Origin: CAZYFH01 sp965249175
GTDB taxonomy: Bacteria > Acidobacteriota > Vicinamibacteria > Vicinamibacterales > UBA8438
Assembly: GCA_965249175.1 (NCBI GenBank)
Contig: OZ252227.1
Coordinates: 2,170,001 to 2,234,000 of the forward strand
Direction of reading: 5' to 3'
DNA length: 64,000 nt
Position 1 is the first letter of the stretch. Each line of letters starts with the position of its first letter. Shown here piece by piece: positions 31,963 to 40,736 of this stretch. A program made the translations under genes and the position numbers. Under the pieces are notes generated by a model, which did no database searches, was not told where the DNA came from, and saw only the letters and a list, made by a program, of their open reading frames with translations.

Positions 31963-33087
31963 ATGCGCAGTCGAATAGCGACCGGTGTGGGGGGGCTGGC
32001 GGTCGTGTGCTTGGCGCCGATGGCGGCGGCACAGACCGGCGATATTTCGCGGACGCCGAGCGGTCGTCCGGATCTGTCCGGCACCTACGATGTCGGGACG
32101 CTGACGCCGATGCAGCGTCCGACCGAGCTGGGTGAGACGATGTCCCTGACCGACGAGGAGGCGGCGGCGTTTGGGGCAAGGAGGACGGCCGCCCTCGATC
32201 GCCGCAATAACATTGTCCCCTCTGTGAATACCGAGCGCAGCGACCCGAATCGCGGCGCGCCCCCAGTAGGGGGAGACGGGTCAACCGGCGCCTCGGGAAA
32301 CGTCGGTGGCTACAACACTTTTTGGATCGACCCTGGCTCCGGTGCGTTCCAGATCGACGGGCAGTGGCGTACCTCCATCCTCGTCGACCCGCCGAACGGC
32401 AGGTATCCGCCACAGACCCAGGAGCGGATCGCCGCTGACACCGCCGCTCGGAGTGGTGGCGGGCGCCGTCCACGTCAGAACGACGGTACCGCGTACTGGC
32501 TCGAGGCCGGTTTGGATGCGCCTGGCCCGTTTGACGATATGGAGCAGCGGCCGTTCGCTGAGCGCTGTCTGCTTGGGTTCGGCTCTACCGCCGGCCCGCC
32601 GATGTTGCCGGTGCTTTATAACAATCACAAGCGTATTGTGCAGGGCGAAGACAACATCATGATCCTGACCGAGATGAACCACGATGCGAGGATCATTCGG
32701 ATGAACGCCGAACACGATCCGCCCGAGATCCGGAAGTGGCTGGGGGATTCGATCGGGCACTGGGAGGGCGACACCCTGGTCGTCGAGACCACCAACTTTC
32801 GAGATCGCCCGTCCTTCACGCGGGGCTCGCGAAACATGACGGTGACCGAGCGCTTCAGAATGGAGAGTGCCGACAAGCTCATCTACAGCTTCACCGTTGA
32901 AGACCCGACGGTCTGGACGGCGTCGTTCACCGGCGAGTATGCGTGGTCGGGGAGCGACAATAAGGTGTTCGAGTACGCCTGTCACGAGGCGAACTACTCG
33001 TTCGAGGGCATCATGCGGGGTGCGCGGTTGCTCGAGGCGGAGTTCCGTGGCGAGGAGCTCGAAGGGGTCCCGAACCCGACACGGTAG
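31963..33087 (+). CDS. secreted protein of a multi-copy acidobacterial family (EYACHE type)
   Basis: ATG 31963 has GAGGAGGG upstream. After a signal peptide (GLAVVCLAPMAAAQ) the product (374 residues total) shows the family hallmarks: GRPDLSGTYDVG, CLLGFGSTAGPPMLP, HDARIIRMN, WLGDSIGHWEGDTLVVETTNF and the C-terminal VFEYACHEANYSFEGIMRGAR. These proteins are abundant paralogs in Acidobacteria and some Proteobacteria, probably beta-rich and periplasmic. I know no biochemical function. A damaged paralog lies at 36640-37522. It follows a kinase 5' relic. Confidence 0.75.
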   Translation: MRSRIATGVGGLAVVCLAPMAAAQTGDISRTPSGRPDLSGTYDVGTLTPMQRPTELGETMSLTDEEAAAFGARRTAALDRRNNIVPSVNTERSDPNRGAPPVGGDGSTGASGNVGGYNTFWIDPGSGAFQIDGQWRTSILVDPPNGRYPPQTQERIAADTAARSGGGRRPRQNDGTAYWLEAGLDAPGPFDDMEQRPFAERCLLGFGSTAGPPMLPVLYNNHKRIVQGEDNIMILTEMNHDARIIRMNAEHDPPEIRKWLGDSIGHWEGDTLVVETTNFRDRPSFTRGSRNMTVTERFRMESADKLIYSFTVEDPTVWTASFTGEYAWSGSDNKVFEYACHEANYSFEGIMRGARLLEAEFRGEELEGVPNPTR

Positions 33088-33191
33088 TATGGCAATCTGC
33101 CGCGGCGCTCCCGGGTAGGTTGACGTCGCAACAAGTAATTGGCCGCGAGGAGCAATTGCCCGCGCAGGGTCTGTGGGGCCTGGCTCGACCC

Positions 33192-33197
33192 TATAAT
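33192..33197 (+). promoter_or_regulatory. candidate -10 box TATAAT
   Basis: Perfect TATAAT 34 bases before the start chosen for the cytochrome/monooxygenase gene. No convincing -35 hexamer at 16-18 bases upstream. Confidence 0.35.
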
Positions 33198-33231
33198 GAA
33201 TCGATTCCGACATGTCAGGAGGCGCGTGCCC

Positions 33232-34500
33232 ATGAGAGTGGTGCAGGTGTGGTGTGGGGCGGTGCTGGCGGCGGCGGTGCTGGCGCCGGTCACCGCGCTG
33301 GCGCAGGGGCCGGTGCCGGACCAGCCGACCTTTACCCGAGACGTGCTGCCGATCCTGCAGCGCTCCTGCCAGCAGTGCCACCGGCCGAATATGTTCACGC
33401 CGATGTCGCTCCTGACGTATGAGAATGTCCGTCCGTGGGCTCGATCGATCAAGCAGCGGGTCGAGGCGCGCATCATGCCTCCGTGGTTCGCCGACCAGAC
33501 GGTCGGCGTCTATAGAGACGACCCGTCGCTGAGCGAGACGGAGATTGCGACCGTGGCCCGCTGGGTCGACCAGGGGGCGCCCCAGGGGAATCTCGCCGAC
33601 GCGCCGCCGCCGGTGCACTGGCCCGCGGTGGACAAGTGGATTCACGGTGAGGAGCCGGACCTCCTGCTCACGAGCCCGCCGGTGGTGGTGCCGCCCAACG
33701 CGACCGAGACGTTTCCCGAGCCTGAAATGGCGACTGGGTTGACCCAGGACCGCTATATCAAGTGGATACAGATCATGCCGGGCGAATCCCGGATCGTGCA
33801 CCACGCCCTGGTCTATGCCGTCATGGGAGGGGACGACGCCTTTGACACCGGTGGGGGACCTCGCCAGGTACGCGAGCTGCTCGCCAACCGCGCCCGCGGC
33901 GACTTCGGGGGCGACTACTTCGCGGACGGGTACGCGCGGCTGTTGCGGAAGGACGACCTGATCCGCTTTCAGATCCACTACCTCCCGGATGACGAACGGA
34001 GCTTCACCGACCAGACCAGCGTGGGGTTCAAGTTCTATCCGAAGGGCTACGTGCCCGAGTATGTCGTCACGACTCAGCCCATCCAGAACCGGGACCTGAT
34101 CATTCCGCCGGGCGACGCGAACGCCCGCAGCGACGCGTATTTCACCTTGCGCGAGCCGGCGCGCATCATCAGCTTCCAGCCGCACATGCACTATCGGGGC
34201 AAGGCGATGACGCTGGAGGCGATCCGGCCCATGGGCGGGCGACCCGAGCTGTTGAGCGACGTCAACCGCTTCGCCTGGGACTGGCAGCCGACCTACGTCT
34301 ACGAGACTCCGCTGACGATGCCGGCCGGCACCGTTATGCATGTGACCGCGTACCATGACAACTCCGCCGCCAATCGGGTGAATCCGGATCCGACGGCCGC
34401 GATCGGCTACGGGCAGCGGACGGTCGACGAGATGAACATCGGCTGGATCGACTACTTCTATATCGCCGAGGACGAGTACGCGGCGTTGGCGGCTCGGTGA
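33232..34500 (+). CDS. secreted cytochrome c / copper type II monooxygenase-like protein
   Basis: ATG 33232 with AGGAGG 11 bases upstream opens a signal peptide (VWCGAVLAAAVLAPVTALAQ). The front carries a heme site, CQQCHRP, in the setting FTRDVLPILQRSCQQCH seen in planctomycete-type cytochromes. The back has HHALVYAVMG and FQPHMHYRGKAMTL, which match the copper ligands of type II ascorbate-dependent monooxygenases (HH and HMH), plus ETPLTMPAGTVMHVTAYHDNS. It should be a periplasmic redox enzyme that may hydroxylate or oxidise a substrate with heme as electron entry. Substrate unknown. The next gene begins one base after the stop. Confidence 0.78.
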   Translation: MRVVQVWCGAVLAAAVLAPVTALAQGPVPDQPTFTRDVLPILQRSCQQCHRPNMFTPMSLLTYENVRPWARSIKQRVEARIMPPWFADQTVGVYRDDPSLSETEIATVARWVDQGAPQGNLADAPPPVHWPAVDKWIHGEEPDLLLTSPPVVVPPNATETFPEPEMATGLTQDRYIKWIQIMPGESRIVHHALVYAVMGGDDAFDTGGGPRQVRELLANRARGDFGGDYFADGYARLLRKDDLIRFQIHYLPDDERSFTDQTSVGFKFYPKGYVPEYVVTTQPIQNRDLIIPPGDANARSDAYFTLREPARIISFQPHMHYRGKAMTLEAIRPMGGRPELLSDVNRFAWDWQPTYVYETPLTMPAGTVMHVTAYHDNSAANRVNPDPTAAIGYGQRTVDEMNIGWIDYFYIAEDEYAALAAR

Positions 34501-34501
34501 C

Positions 34502-34972
34502 GTGGCCGTTCCAGGCACGCTCCTGGCGGCTGCGCTGGTGCTCGTGGCCGGTGTCCCCGTCGCGGCGCAGCCGAGTCACCGGATCTACCTGCAGTACGAC
34601 GGCTACGTCCGCAATGCCGATGCATCGCTGACGCTCGCCTTCGGCTACTACAACCTGAACCAGGTCGACGTGACGATTGCGGCAGGCGAGGGCAACCGGT
34701 TTCTGATGGGCGCCACCGACCGCGACCAGCCGACGGTGTTTCTGGCCGGCCGGCACCGCTTTGCCTGCGTCATGGTGGTGTCGCCCGGATTCGACGGCGA
34801 CCTCCGCTGGGAGGTGGAGTTCGCCGGCTACACGTCGACGACGACCGCAGCCGTCCTGGACCCGCTGTATGCGCTCGAAGAGGGGAGCGCCCGTGGCGTG
34901 GTCGCCGGTATCGACCCGGCAGCGGCGCCGAAGGGCGTCTGCATCGACCGGTCCATCGACACCGAACACTGA
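34502..34972 (+). CDS. small secreted protein coupled to the cytochrome/monooxygenase
   Basis: The product begins with GTG 34502, one base after the TGA of the previous gene, and has 156 residues. A signal peptide (LLAAALVLVAGVPVAAQ) leads to a beta-rich mature protein (HRIYLQYDGYVRN, LTLAFGYYNLNQVDVTIAAG, RHRFACVMVVSPGFDGDLRWEV). Two Cys may pair. The tight coupling suggests an accessory subunit of the redox enzyme. Family not recognised. Confidence 0.65.
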   Translation: MAVPGTLLAAALVLVAGVPVAAQPSHRIYLQYDGYVRNADASLTLAFGYYNLNQVDVTIAAGEGNRFLMGATDRDQPTVFLAGRHRFACVMVVSPGFDGDLRWEVEFAGYTSTTTAAVLDPLYALEEGSARGVVAGIDPAAAPKGVCIDRSIDTEH

Positions 34973-34991
34973 CGACTCAGGAGGACAGGAG

Positions 34992-35057
34992 ATGAGGCGC
35001 CACCGTGCCGGCATCGCGTTGCTCACCGCGGGCCAGGCTGCCCATGAAGGTAGGTAG
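34992..35057 (+). pseudogene. aborted signal-peptide ORF with a strong ribosome site
   Basis: TCAGGAGGACAGGAG precedes ATG 34992. The frame gives MRRHRAGIALLTAGQAAHEG and stops after 21 codons, at the point where a signal peptide would normally end. It looks like the 5' end of a lost secreted-protein gene. Downstream to 35230 there is no other gene; a short frame (GWTDGKRVLVGPAGGER) may be a scrap. Confidence 0.4.
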
Positions 35058-35230
35058 AGTTTGCACGCTTGGCACCATTCCGTTTAACGACCGAGCATCA
35101 AGGGTGGACGGACGGCAAGCGTGTGCTCGTCGGGCCCGCGGGAGGCGAACGGTAAACGTTGTGTCCTGGAGGCTCGTCAGGTAGTCGTGGACGCCGGGGT
35201 TTCCAACGCACGCGGGACCGAGGACTAGAG

Positions 35231-36637
35231 ATGACAACAACCTATCGAGGATGCGCGATCAGGCGCCTAGCGGTCCTCGCCGCCGTCGGTCTGCTCCTGG
35301 GGGCTGCGCCGCTCGACGCGCAGGACTGGGCGTCCTGGCGCGGCCCCGAGGATGATGGGATAGCCCGCGGGGATGCGCCCATCACCTGGACCGAGTCTGA
35401 GGATGTGAAGTGGAAGGTCACCATCCCTGGGCGCGGGCATTCCTCGCCGGTCGTGTGGGGCAACCAAATCTTCGTCACGACGGCCGTTCAGATCGACGGC
35501 CAGAGCGTGCCGAATCCAGCCACGGCGGGGAGAAGCCGGCCAGGTCGGGGTGGGAATGGCGGCGGTGGGCATCCTGGCGGCGTGCGGGGTGGGCGCCGTA
35601 GTGGACGATCCCCACACGGTGACTCGGGCCCCCAGGTCGCCCATCGGTTCCTGCTCTTGAGCATCGACAAGACGACCGGCGAGGTGCAATGGGAGCGCGT
35701 GGTGACCGAAGCCACGCCCCATGAAGGGTTTCACCGGCAGTACGGCAGCTTTGCGTCTCACTCGCCGGTGACCGACGGCGAGCATGTCGTGGCCTATTTC
35801 GGGTCGCGTGGCCTGTACAGCTACGACCTCGACGGGAATCTCCGGTGGCACAAGGACCTGGGTCAGATGAGCAAGATCCTGCGGTTTGGCGAAGGCACGC
35901 CGCCGGTGCTCCACGCCGATCGCGTGATCATCAAGTTTGATCACGAAGGCGAGTCGTTTATCGTCGCCCTCGACAAGGCGACGGGCGAAGAAGTGTGGCG
36001 CACCGCTCGGGACGAGTTCACGTCGTGGTCTCCTCCGCTGGTTGTTGAGCACCAGGGTTTGAAGCAGGTCGTCGTCGCCGCCACGCGGAAGGTGCGCAGC
36101 TACGACTACGAGACTGGTGAGGTCATCTGGGAAGTGGCCGGCCTTGGTCGCAACCAGATTCCGGCGCCGGTCCACGAGGGGGATTTGGTGTACGTGATGA
36201 GTGGCTTCATCGGTCCCAACTTGATGGCGGTTCGGTTGGGTGGCCGCGGTGACCTGACCGGTTCCGACCACATCGTGTGGGGCAACCGGCAAGCCACCTC
36301 CTACACGCCGTCCCCGATCCTTCACGAGAAACAGCTCTACGTGCTGACCGACGGTGGTGTTCTCACGAACTTCAATGCCACGACGGGTGATGTTCACTAT
36401 CGGGAGCGGTTACCGGGGCCAAGTAACTTCAAAGCATCGCCGGTCGGGGCGAACGGCAAACTCTATCTGGCGAGCGAGGAAGGCCAGGTGTTCGTGGTGC
36501 GGATGGGCCCGGTGTACGAGTTGCTGGCAACGAATTCGCTGGCGGAGGCGACCTTCATCGCGACGCCGGCGATCGTCGACGGCGAGATCGTTCTCAGGAG
36601 TCAGAGCGGCCTCTACTGCATTAGCACGGCGAGTTAG
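35231..36637 (+). CDS. exported PQQ-like beta-propeller protein (BamB-like fold)
   Basis: From ATG 35231 the product has 468 residues: a signal peptide (VLAAVGLLLGAAPLDAQ) and then repeated propeller blades with W-x-G and G-x-x-x-W patterns (DWASWRGPEDDGIA, SIDKTTGEVQWERVV, LDKATGEEVWRT, YETGEVIWEVAG). Residues 97-135 are a Gly/Arg-rich low-complexity insert. Such proteins may bind PQQ or serve as scaffolds; no PQQ-dehydrogenase catalytic set (CC ring, Asp/Glu calcium site) is evident. It ends just before the damaged EYACHE-type paralog. Confidence 0.75.
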   Translation: MTTTYRGCAIRRLAVLAAVGLLLGAAPLDAQDWASWRGPEDDGIARGDAPITWTESEDVKWKVTIPGRGHSSPVVWGNQIFVTTAVQIDGQSVPNPATAGRSRPGRGGNGGGGHPGGVRGGRRSGRSPHGDSGPQVAHRFLLLSIDKTTGEVQWERVVTEATPHEGFHRQYGSFASHSPVTDGEHVVAYFGSRGLYSYDLDGNLRWHKDLGQMSKILRFGEGTPPVLHADRVIIKFDHEGESFIVALDKATGEEVWRTARDEFTSWSPPLVVEHQGLKQVVVAATRKVRSYDYETGEVIWEVAGLGRNQIPAPVHEGDLVYVMSGFIGPNLMAVRLGGRGDLTGSDHIVWGNRQATSYTPSPILHEKQLYVLTDGGVLTNFNATTGDVHYRERLPGPSNFKASPVGANGKLYLASEEGQVFVVRMGPVYELLATNSLAEATFIATPAIVDGEIVLRSQSGLYCISTAS

Positions 36638-36639
36638 CG

Positions 36640-37522
36640 CGCTGACAGAGAAGGCGACCGTCGCAGCCTTGGTGTCACTGATGGTCGTCCCCGTCGTGGG
36701 GCAGCGCAGAGCGTCGCTTCGGACCAGCGGTCCCCGGTTCCACGCACCCCGTGGGGCGACCCCGATCTGCAGGGGCTGTGGAACTTCGCCACCAACACGC
36801 CGCTTCAAAGGCCTTCGAAATACGTCGGCCGGGAGTGGCTGACCGAGGAGGAAGTGGCGGCTGAAGACCTCGAGTGGTCGACGTTCGTGACCTCCTCGCG
36901 CCGGAGCGAGTTGACCGCGCGATACGACCTCTCCCTCAACTTCAACCAGTTCTGGTGGGACGTCGGACGCTCGACCGGACGGACGTCGCTCATCACCGAT
37001 CCCGCGGACGGCCGGTGGCCGCGTCTGACGCCGAGCCGACAGGGCTACGAGGCGTCAGACGAGTGGCAGCGGTTGCAGACGGTCGATTGGGGGCGTGCGC
37101 CGCCGCGCGGCCCGGAGGAGTTGGGGTTCTCCGCCCGCTGTCTCCTCGACCGCCAAGTGCCGATCATCCCGAGCAGCGACAACAACCATGTCCAGATACT
37201 GCAGTCGCCCGGATATGTCGTCGTCCTGCACGAGAAGATCCACGACGTCCGGATCTTCCCGGTGATCGACCAGCCCGACGTGCCCGATCAGGTCCGACAG
37301 TGGCTGGGCGTGTCGCGCGGGCGCTGGGAAGGAGACACGTCGAGTGCCCCTTTACCGTGACCGATCCGAGCGTCTGGACGCGGCCGTGGAGCGCGATGGT
37401 GCCGTGGCGCGCAGTCCGGGGGCCGCTCTTCGAGTACGCCTGTCACGAGGGGAACTACAGTGTGCGCTCATCTTGCGCGGAGCCCGTGCCGACGAGAGCG
37501 AAGCGGTCAACGCTCGATAGTC
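36640..37522 (+). pseudogene. damaged paralog of the EYACHE-type secreted family
   Basis: Fragments in different frames line up with the protein at 31963: a signal-like TVAALVSLMVVPVVG, then TPWGDPDLQGLWNFATNTP and REWLTEEEVAAEDLEW, then RCLLDRQVPIIPSSDNN, WLGVSRGRWEGDT, and after a small deletion FTVTDPSVWTRPWSAMV and FEYACHEGNYSV. At least two frame changes and a deletion after GRWEGDT prevent a full product. A kinase relic starts at its end. Confidence 0.65.
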
Positions 37523-37800
37523 ATGACCCTTGAAGTCGGCTCCCGCCTCGGGCACTACGACGTGATCGTCCTCATTGGCGAAGGAGGCATGGGGCAGGTC
37601 GACAAGCGCACTGACATCTGGGCCTTCGGTTGTGCCCTACTGGTGTGGGACGGCTTTCCGGCACGCAGCAACGCCACGGTGCCTCGAGAAAGAGCTCCGT
37701 TCACGATGGCAGCACGGACGTGGCGCTCAAGATCCTGCGCCCAGAGGGGCTTGCTCACCGGATCGAGGCGGGTGCCAGGACGGCGGAGCGTTCCTGCGTT
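37523..37800 (+). pseudogene. scrambled Ser/Thr kinase relic
   Basis: From ATG 37523 the frame opens as a kinase (TLEVGSRLGHYDVIVLIGEGGMGQV). It jumps straight to DKRTDIWAFGCALLV, which in a real kinase lies 170 residues later. About 90 bases further a second frame gives DVALKILRPEGLAHR, the segment that should follow the glycine loop. The blocks are therefore out of order, so more than a simple deletion happened. The lectin-type gene starts about 60 bases later. Confidence 0.6.
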
Positions 37801-37865
37801 AGTCTGATAGACCATCTCCAGCAGTACCCCATGCGGGAACACCACCTGGAGCAAGGAGAATCGAC

Positions 37866-38531
37866 ATGAAGAGAGTTCAAAGCGCTATCGTTCTCGCCGC
37901 GCTCGTCGCGCTGGCGTCATCTGTGTTTACGCAACAGGCACCCATGAGCTTTTTCGTTACCAGCACAGGACCGGGTGACGGCGCCAACCTCGGCGGACTC
38001 GACGGTGCGGACGCCCACTGCCAGATGCTCGCGGCCGGTGTCGGTCGTGGCAGCGCCACCTGGCGCGCCTACCTCAGTCAAGCGTCGGGCTTTCAGGGCC
38101 CGGCGGCGATCAACGCCCGCGATCGTATCGGCACCGGCCCGTGGTACAACGCCAACGGGGCGATGATTGCGGCCAACGTGGCGGATCTTCACGGAGATCT
38201 CCAGCGCGACCGGAACAACATCCGCAAGCCCACTGCGCTGGACGAAAACGGGGAAGAGGTCAAGGGCGTCGGGGACCAGCCCAACCAACACGACATCCTG
38301 ACCGGCTCAGACTCCCATGGCCGGGTGATTGGACCCGTCGGCACGGCCGCGGCGACCACCTGTGACAACTGGACCAGCAACGGTGACGGCGCGGCTATCG
38401 TCGGCCACCACGACCGTCTCGGTGGTCCCAACGCATCCTGGAACTCGGCCCATTCCAGTTTCGGTTGCAGCCAGGACAACCTGGTGGCGACCGGCGGTGC
38501 CGGACTCTTGTACTGCTTCGCGAGCAACTGA
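37866..38531 (+). CDS. secreted lectin-like protein
   Basis: ATG 37866 follows AAGGAG. The product (221 residues) has a signal peptide (VLAALVALASSVFTQQ) and a single domain: SFFVTSTGPGDGANLGGLDGADAHC at the start, TWRAYLSQASG, DRIGTGPWYNANG, DILTGSDSHGRV, CDNWTSNG and FGCSQDNLVATGGAGLLYCF. This is the C-type-lectin/endostatin-like fold annotated as lectin in many bacterial genomes; the Cys residues should form two disulfides. Ligand unknown. A kinase relic precedes it and another follows. Confidence 0.75.
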   Translation: MKRVQSAIVLAALVALASSVFTQQAPMSFFVTSTGPGDGANLGGLDGADAHCQMLAAGVGRGSATWRAYLSQASGFQGPAAINARDRIGTGPWYNANGAMIAANVADLHGDLQRDRNNIRKPTALDENGEEVKGVGDQPNQHDILTGSDSHGRVIGPVGTAAATTCDNWTSNGDGAAIVGHHDRLGGPNASWNSAHSSFGCSQDNLVATGGAGLLYCFASN

Positions 38532-38573
38532 TGTGATTCCGGGAGGTTCACGACACCGGCACGTGTTCCGCTG

Positions 38574-38651
38574 ATGGCCCTCGAGGTCGGCTCGCGGCTG
38601 GGGCACTACGACGTCACCGCCCTCATCGGCGAAGCAGGAACACTCCGTTGA
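38574..38651 (+). pseudogene. 25-codon kinase 5' relic
   Basis: ATG 38574 opens ALEVGSRLGHYDVTALIGEAG, the family start up to the glycine loop, then three unrelated codons and TGA at 38649. It differs from the relic at 37523 by few bases (VGSRLGHYDV is shared), so both came from near-identical genes. The PQQ dehydrogenase gene starts 81 bases on. Confidence 0.65.
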
Positions 38652-38732
38652 ACCCCCAGGTGACGTGCGGTACGCTGGCCGCCTCGGCAATCGTCGTCGT
38701 GAGTGGCTCGCCAAGAAATGAGGAGCTAGTCG

Positions 38733-40492
38733 ATGCGTATGCGAACTGGTGTTTCGCGTTGTGGTCTGGTCGTCGCGGTCGTCATTGTGGCCTGCTTGGC
38801 TGGTCCCCCGCTCCTTCACGCACAGTCCACGACGGCGTTCGTCCCCGTCACCGACGCAATGCTCGAGGCACCAGCGCCAGAGGACTGGCTCATGTGGCGC
38901 CGGACGCTCAACGGCTGGGGCTACAGCCCCCTCGACCAGATCACCCGCGACAATGTCGGCGAGCTGCGCATGGTCTGGACCCGTGCCCTGGCCCGCGGTA
39001 GCCAGCAAGGCACCCCGGTGGCCTATGACGGTGTGCTCTACATGCCGAACCCGAGGGATGTCATCCAGGCAATCGATGCGACCACTGGCGACCTCCTGTG
39101 GGAGCATCGACGGGAGGTGCCGGAGAACGTCCCCGACGGTGGTATATCGACCAACAACCGCAACATCGCCATCTACGGCACGCTGATCATTGACACGAGC
39201 ATCGATGACCACGTCTTCGCGCTCGACGCCGAGACGGGCGACATGGTGTGGGAGACCGAGATTCTCGACTACGAGAGTAATCGCGCCATGCAGACCTCCG
39301 GGCCCATCATTGCGAACGGGAAGGTCATCTCGGGCCGAAGCTGCGTCACGCGCGAGTCGTGCGTCATCACCGCCCACGACGCCGGGACCGGCGCGGAGCT
39401 GTGGCGACGGCACACGATTCCGGCACCGGGTGAACCGGGTGACGAGACCTGGGGCAACGTGGCACTCGAAGACCGGAGGCACGTCGGCGCCTGGATGGTG
39501 CCGAGCTACGACCCGGCGCTGAATTTACTCTACATCGGGACCTCGGTGACCTCTCCGGCCCCGAAGTTCATGCTCGGTGGCACCGACCTCGCGCACCTGT
39601 ATCACAACTCGACGCTGGCGCTCGACGCCGACACCGGCGAGATTGCGTGGTACTACCAGCACCTCATTGATCATTGGGACCTGGACCATCCCTTCGAGCG
39701 GATTCTGGTGGACACCGCCGTCGCCCCAGATCCGTCCGCGGTGAGCTGGATCAACCCCAGACTCCGGGCCGGGGAGAGTCGCCGGGTGATCACCGGCATC
39801 CCGGGAAAACCGGGGTGGTCTATACGCTCGATCGTGAGACTGGCGAGTTTCTCTGGGCGACCCCGACGGTCACGCAGAACGTCATCAGCCACATCGACGG
39901 GGCCACGGGGGCGGTGACCGAAAACTCTGAGGTGGTCTTCAGCGGGCTTGGCCAGGAAGTGCTGGCCTGCCCCTCCTGGATCGGCGGCAAGGACTGGGAG
40001 GCGGGCGCCTACAGTCCGCTGACCAACACGATGTACTTTCCGCTTCGTAGTACCTGCGCGCGGGTTCTGTCGACGATGGACGGAGGCCTGCCAATCTATC
40101 GAATCGCGGTCAGAATCGAGCTCGCGCCGGGCACCGAGCAGCTGGGTACCGTGCGTGCGATTTCCGCGGAGACCGGCCAGACGACCTGGATCCACGAACA
40201 GCGGACCGCCACCATGTCGCTCGTCACCACCGGGGGAGGCCTGGTCTTCGGCGGCGACGTGAACGGGCGCTTCCGCGCGCTCGACCAGGAGACCGGCGAA
40301 GTGCTGTGGGAGATCAACCTCGGGTCCCCGGTGACCGGCTTTCCGATCAGCTTCGCGGTCGACGGCCGGCAGTACGTGGCGGTCAGCACCGGCAACGCCG
40401 GCACCGCATCGGGGTTCATTCGTCTGACGCCAGAGATACGCCCGAGCGCCGGCAACAACCTGTTCGTGTTCGCGCTCCCGGAGCGGCCATGA
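38733..40492 (+). pseudogene. PQQ-dependent alcohol dehydrogenase-type gene with one frameshift
   Basis: ATG 38733 opens a signal peptide, then MWRRTLNGWGYSPLDQITRDNV (family start), IQAIDATTGDLLWEHRRE, FALDAETGDMVWETEIL and LALDADTGEIAWYYQH. Near 39805 the frame should read GIPGKTGVVYTLDRETGEFLW but one extra base in CCCGGGAAAACC shifts it; the second frame continues intact to 40492 (WEAGAYSPLTNTMYFP, RALDQETGEVLWE). Joined, the 580-residue protein is a periplasmic quinoprotein alcohol dehydrogenase without a cytochrome domain. One-base nature and homopolymer site make a sequencing error possible. Confidence 0.75.
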
Positions 40493-40736
40493 CCCCCGTC
40501 CAGGGCGCCCTCGCCTTCAGACCCTGAAGCGACACCCGATGGTTCGCGTCGCTTGAGGTCGGCCTGATGGGCGCCCAACTGCAACGCAGAGAGCTATTGT
40601 CCACTTTTTGCCCCACGAATTCCTGGAAAGGGGGCCCGTGATCAGACGATGATCGCGGGCTGCTAGGATTAGCTCGGTCGCATCGGTTGCCCATGGCAGC
40701 GGAAATCGGGAACCGCGACCTTAGGAGACGAGCCTC
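40493..40736. other. gap holding a possible IS relic
   Basis: No gene. At 40599-40645 lies TTGTCCACTTTTTGCCCC followed by ACGAATTCCTGGAAAGGGGGCC; the second half recurs at 17648-17674. It resembles an IS end, but no transposase is near. AGGAGACGAGCCTC precedes the next ATG. Confidence 0.35.

Noticed and set aside
32281..34518. Open minus-strand frame of 745 codons across two plus-strand genes
   Set aside because: It lies opposite two genes with clear signal peptides and motifs. Its Arg/His/Pro-rich product is typical of high-GC shadow frames.
35267..36397. Minus-strand frame of 376 codons opposite the propeller gene
   Set aside because: The plus strand has a signal peptide and propeller repeats; the minus product has no domain and begins inside the gene.
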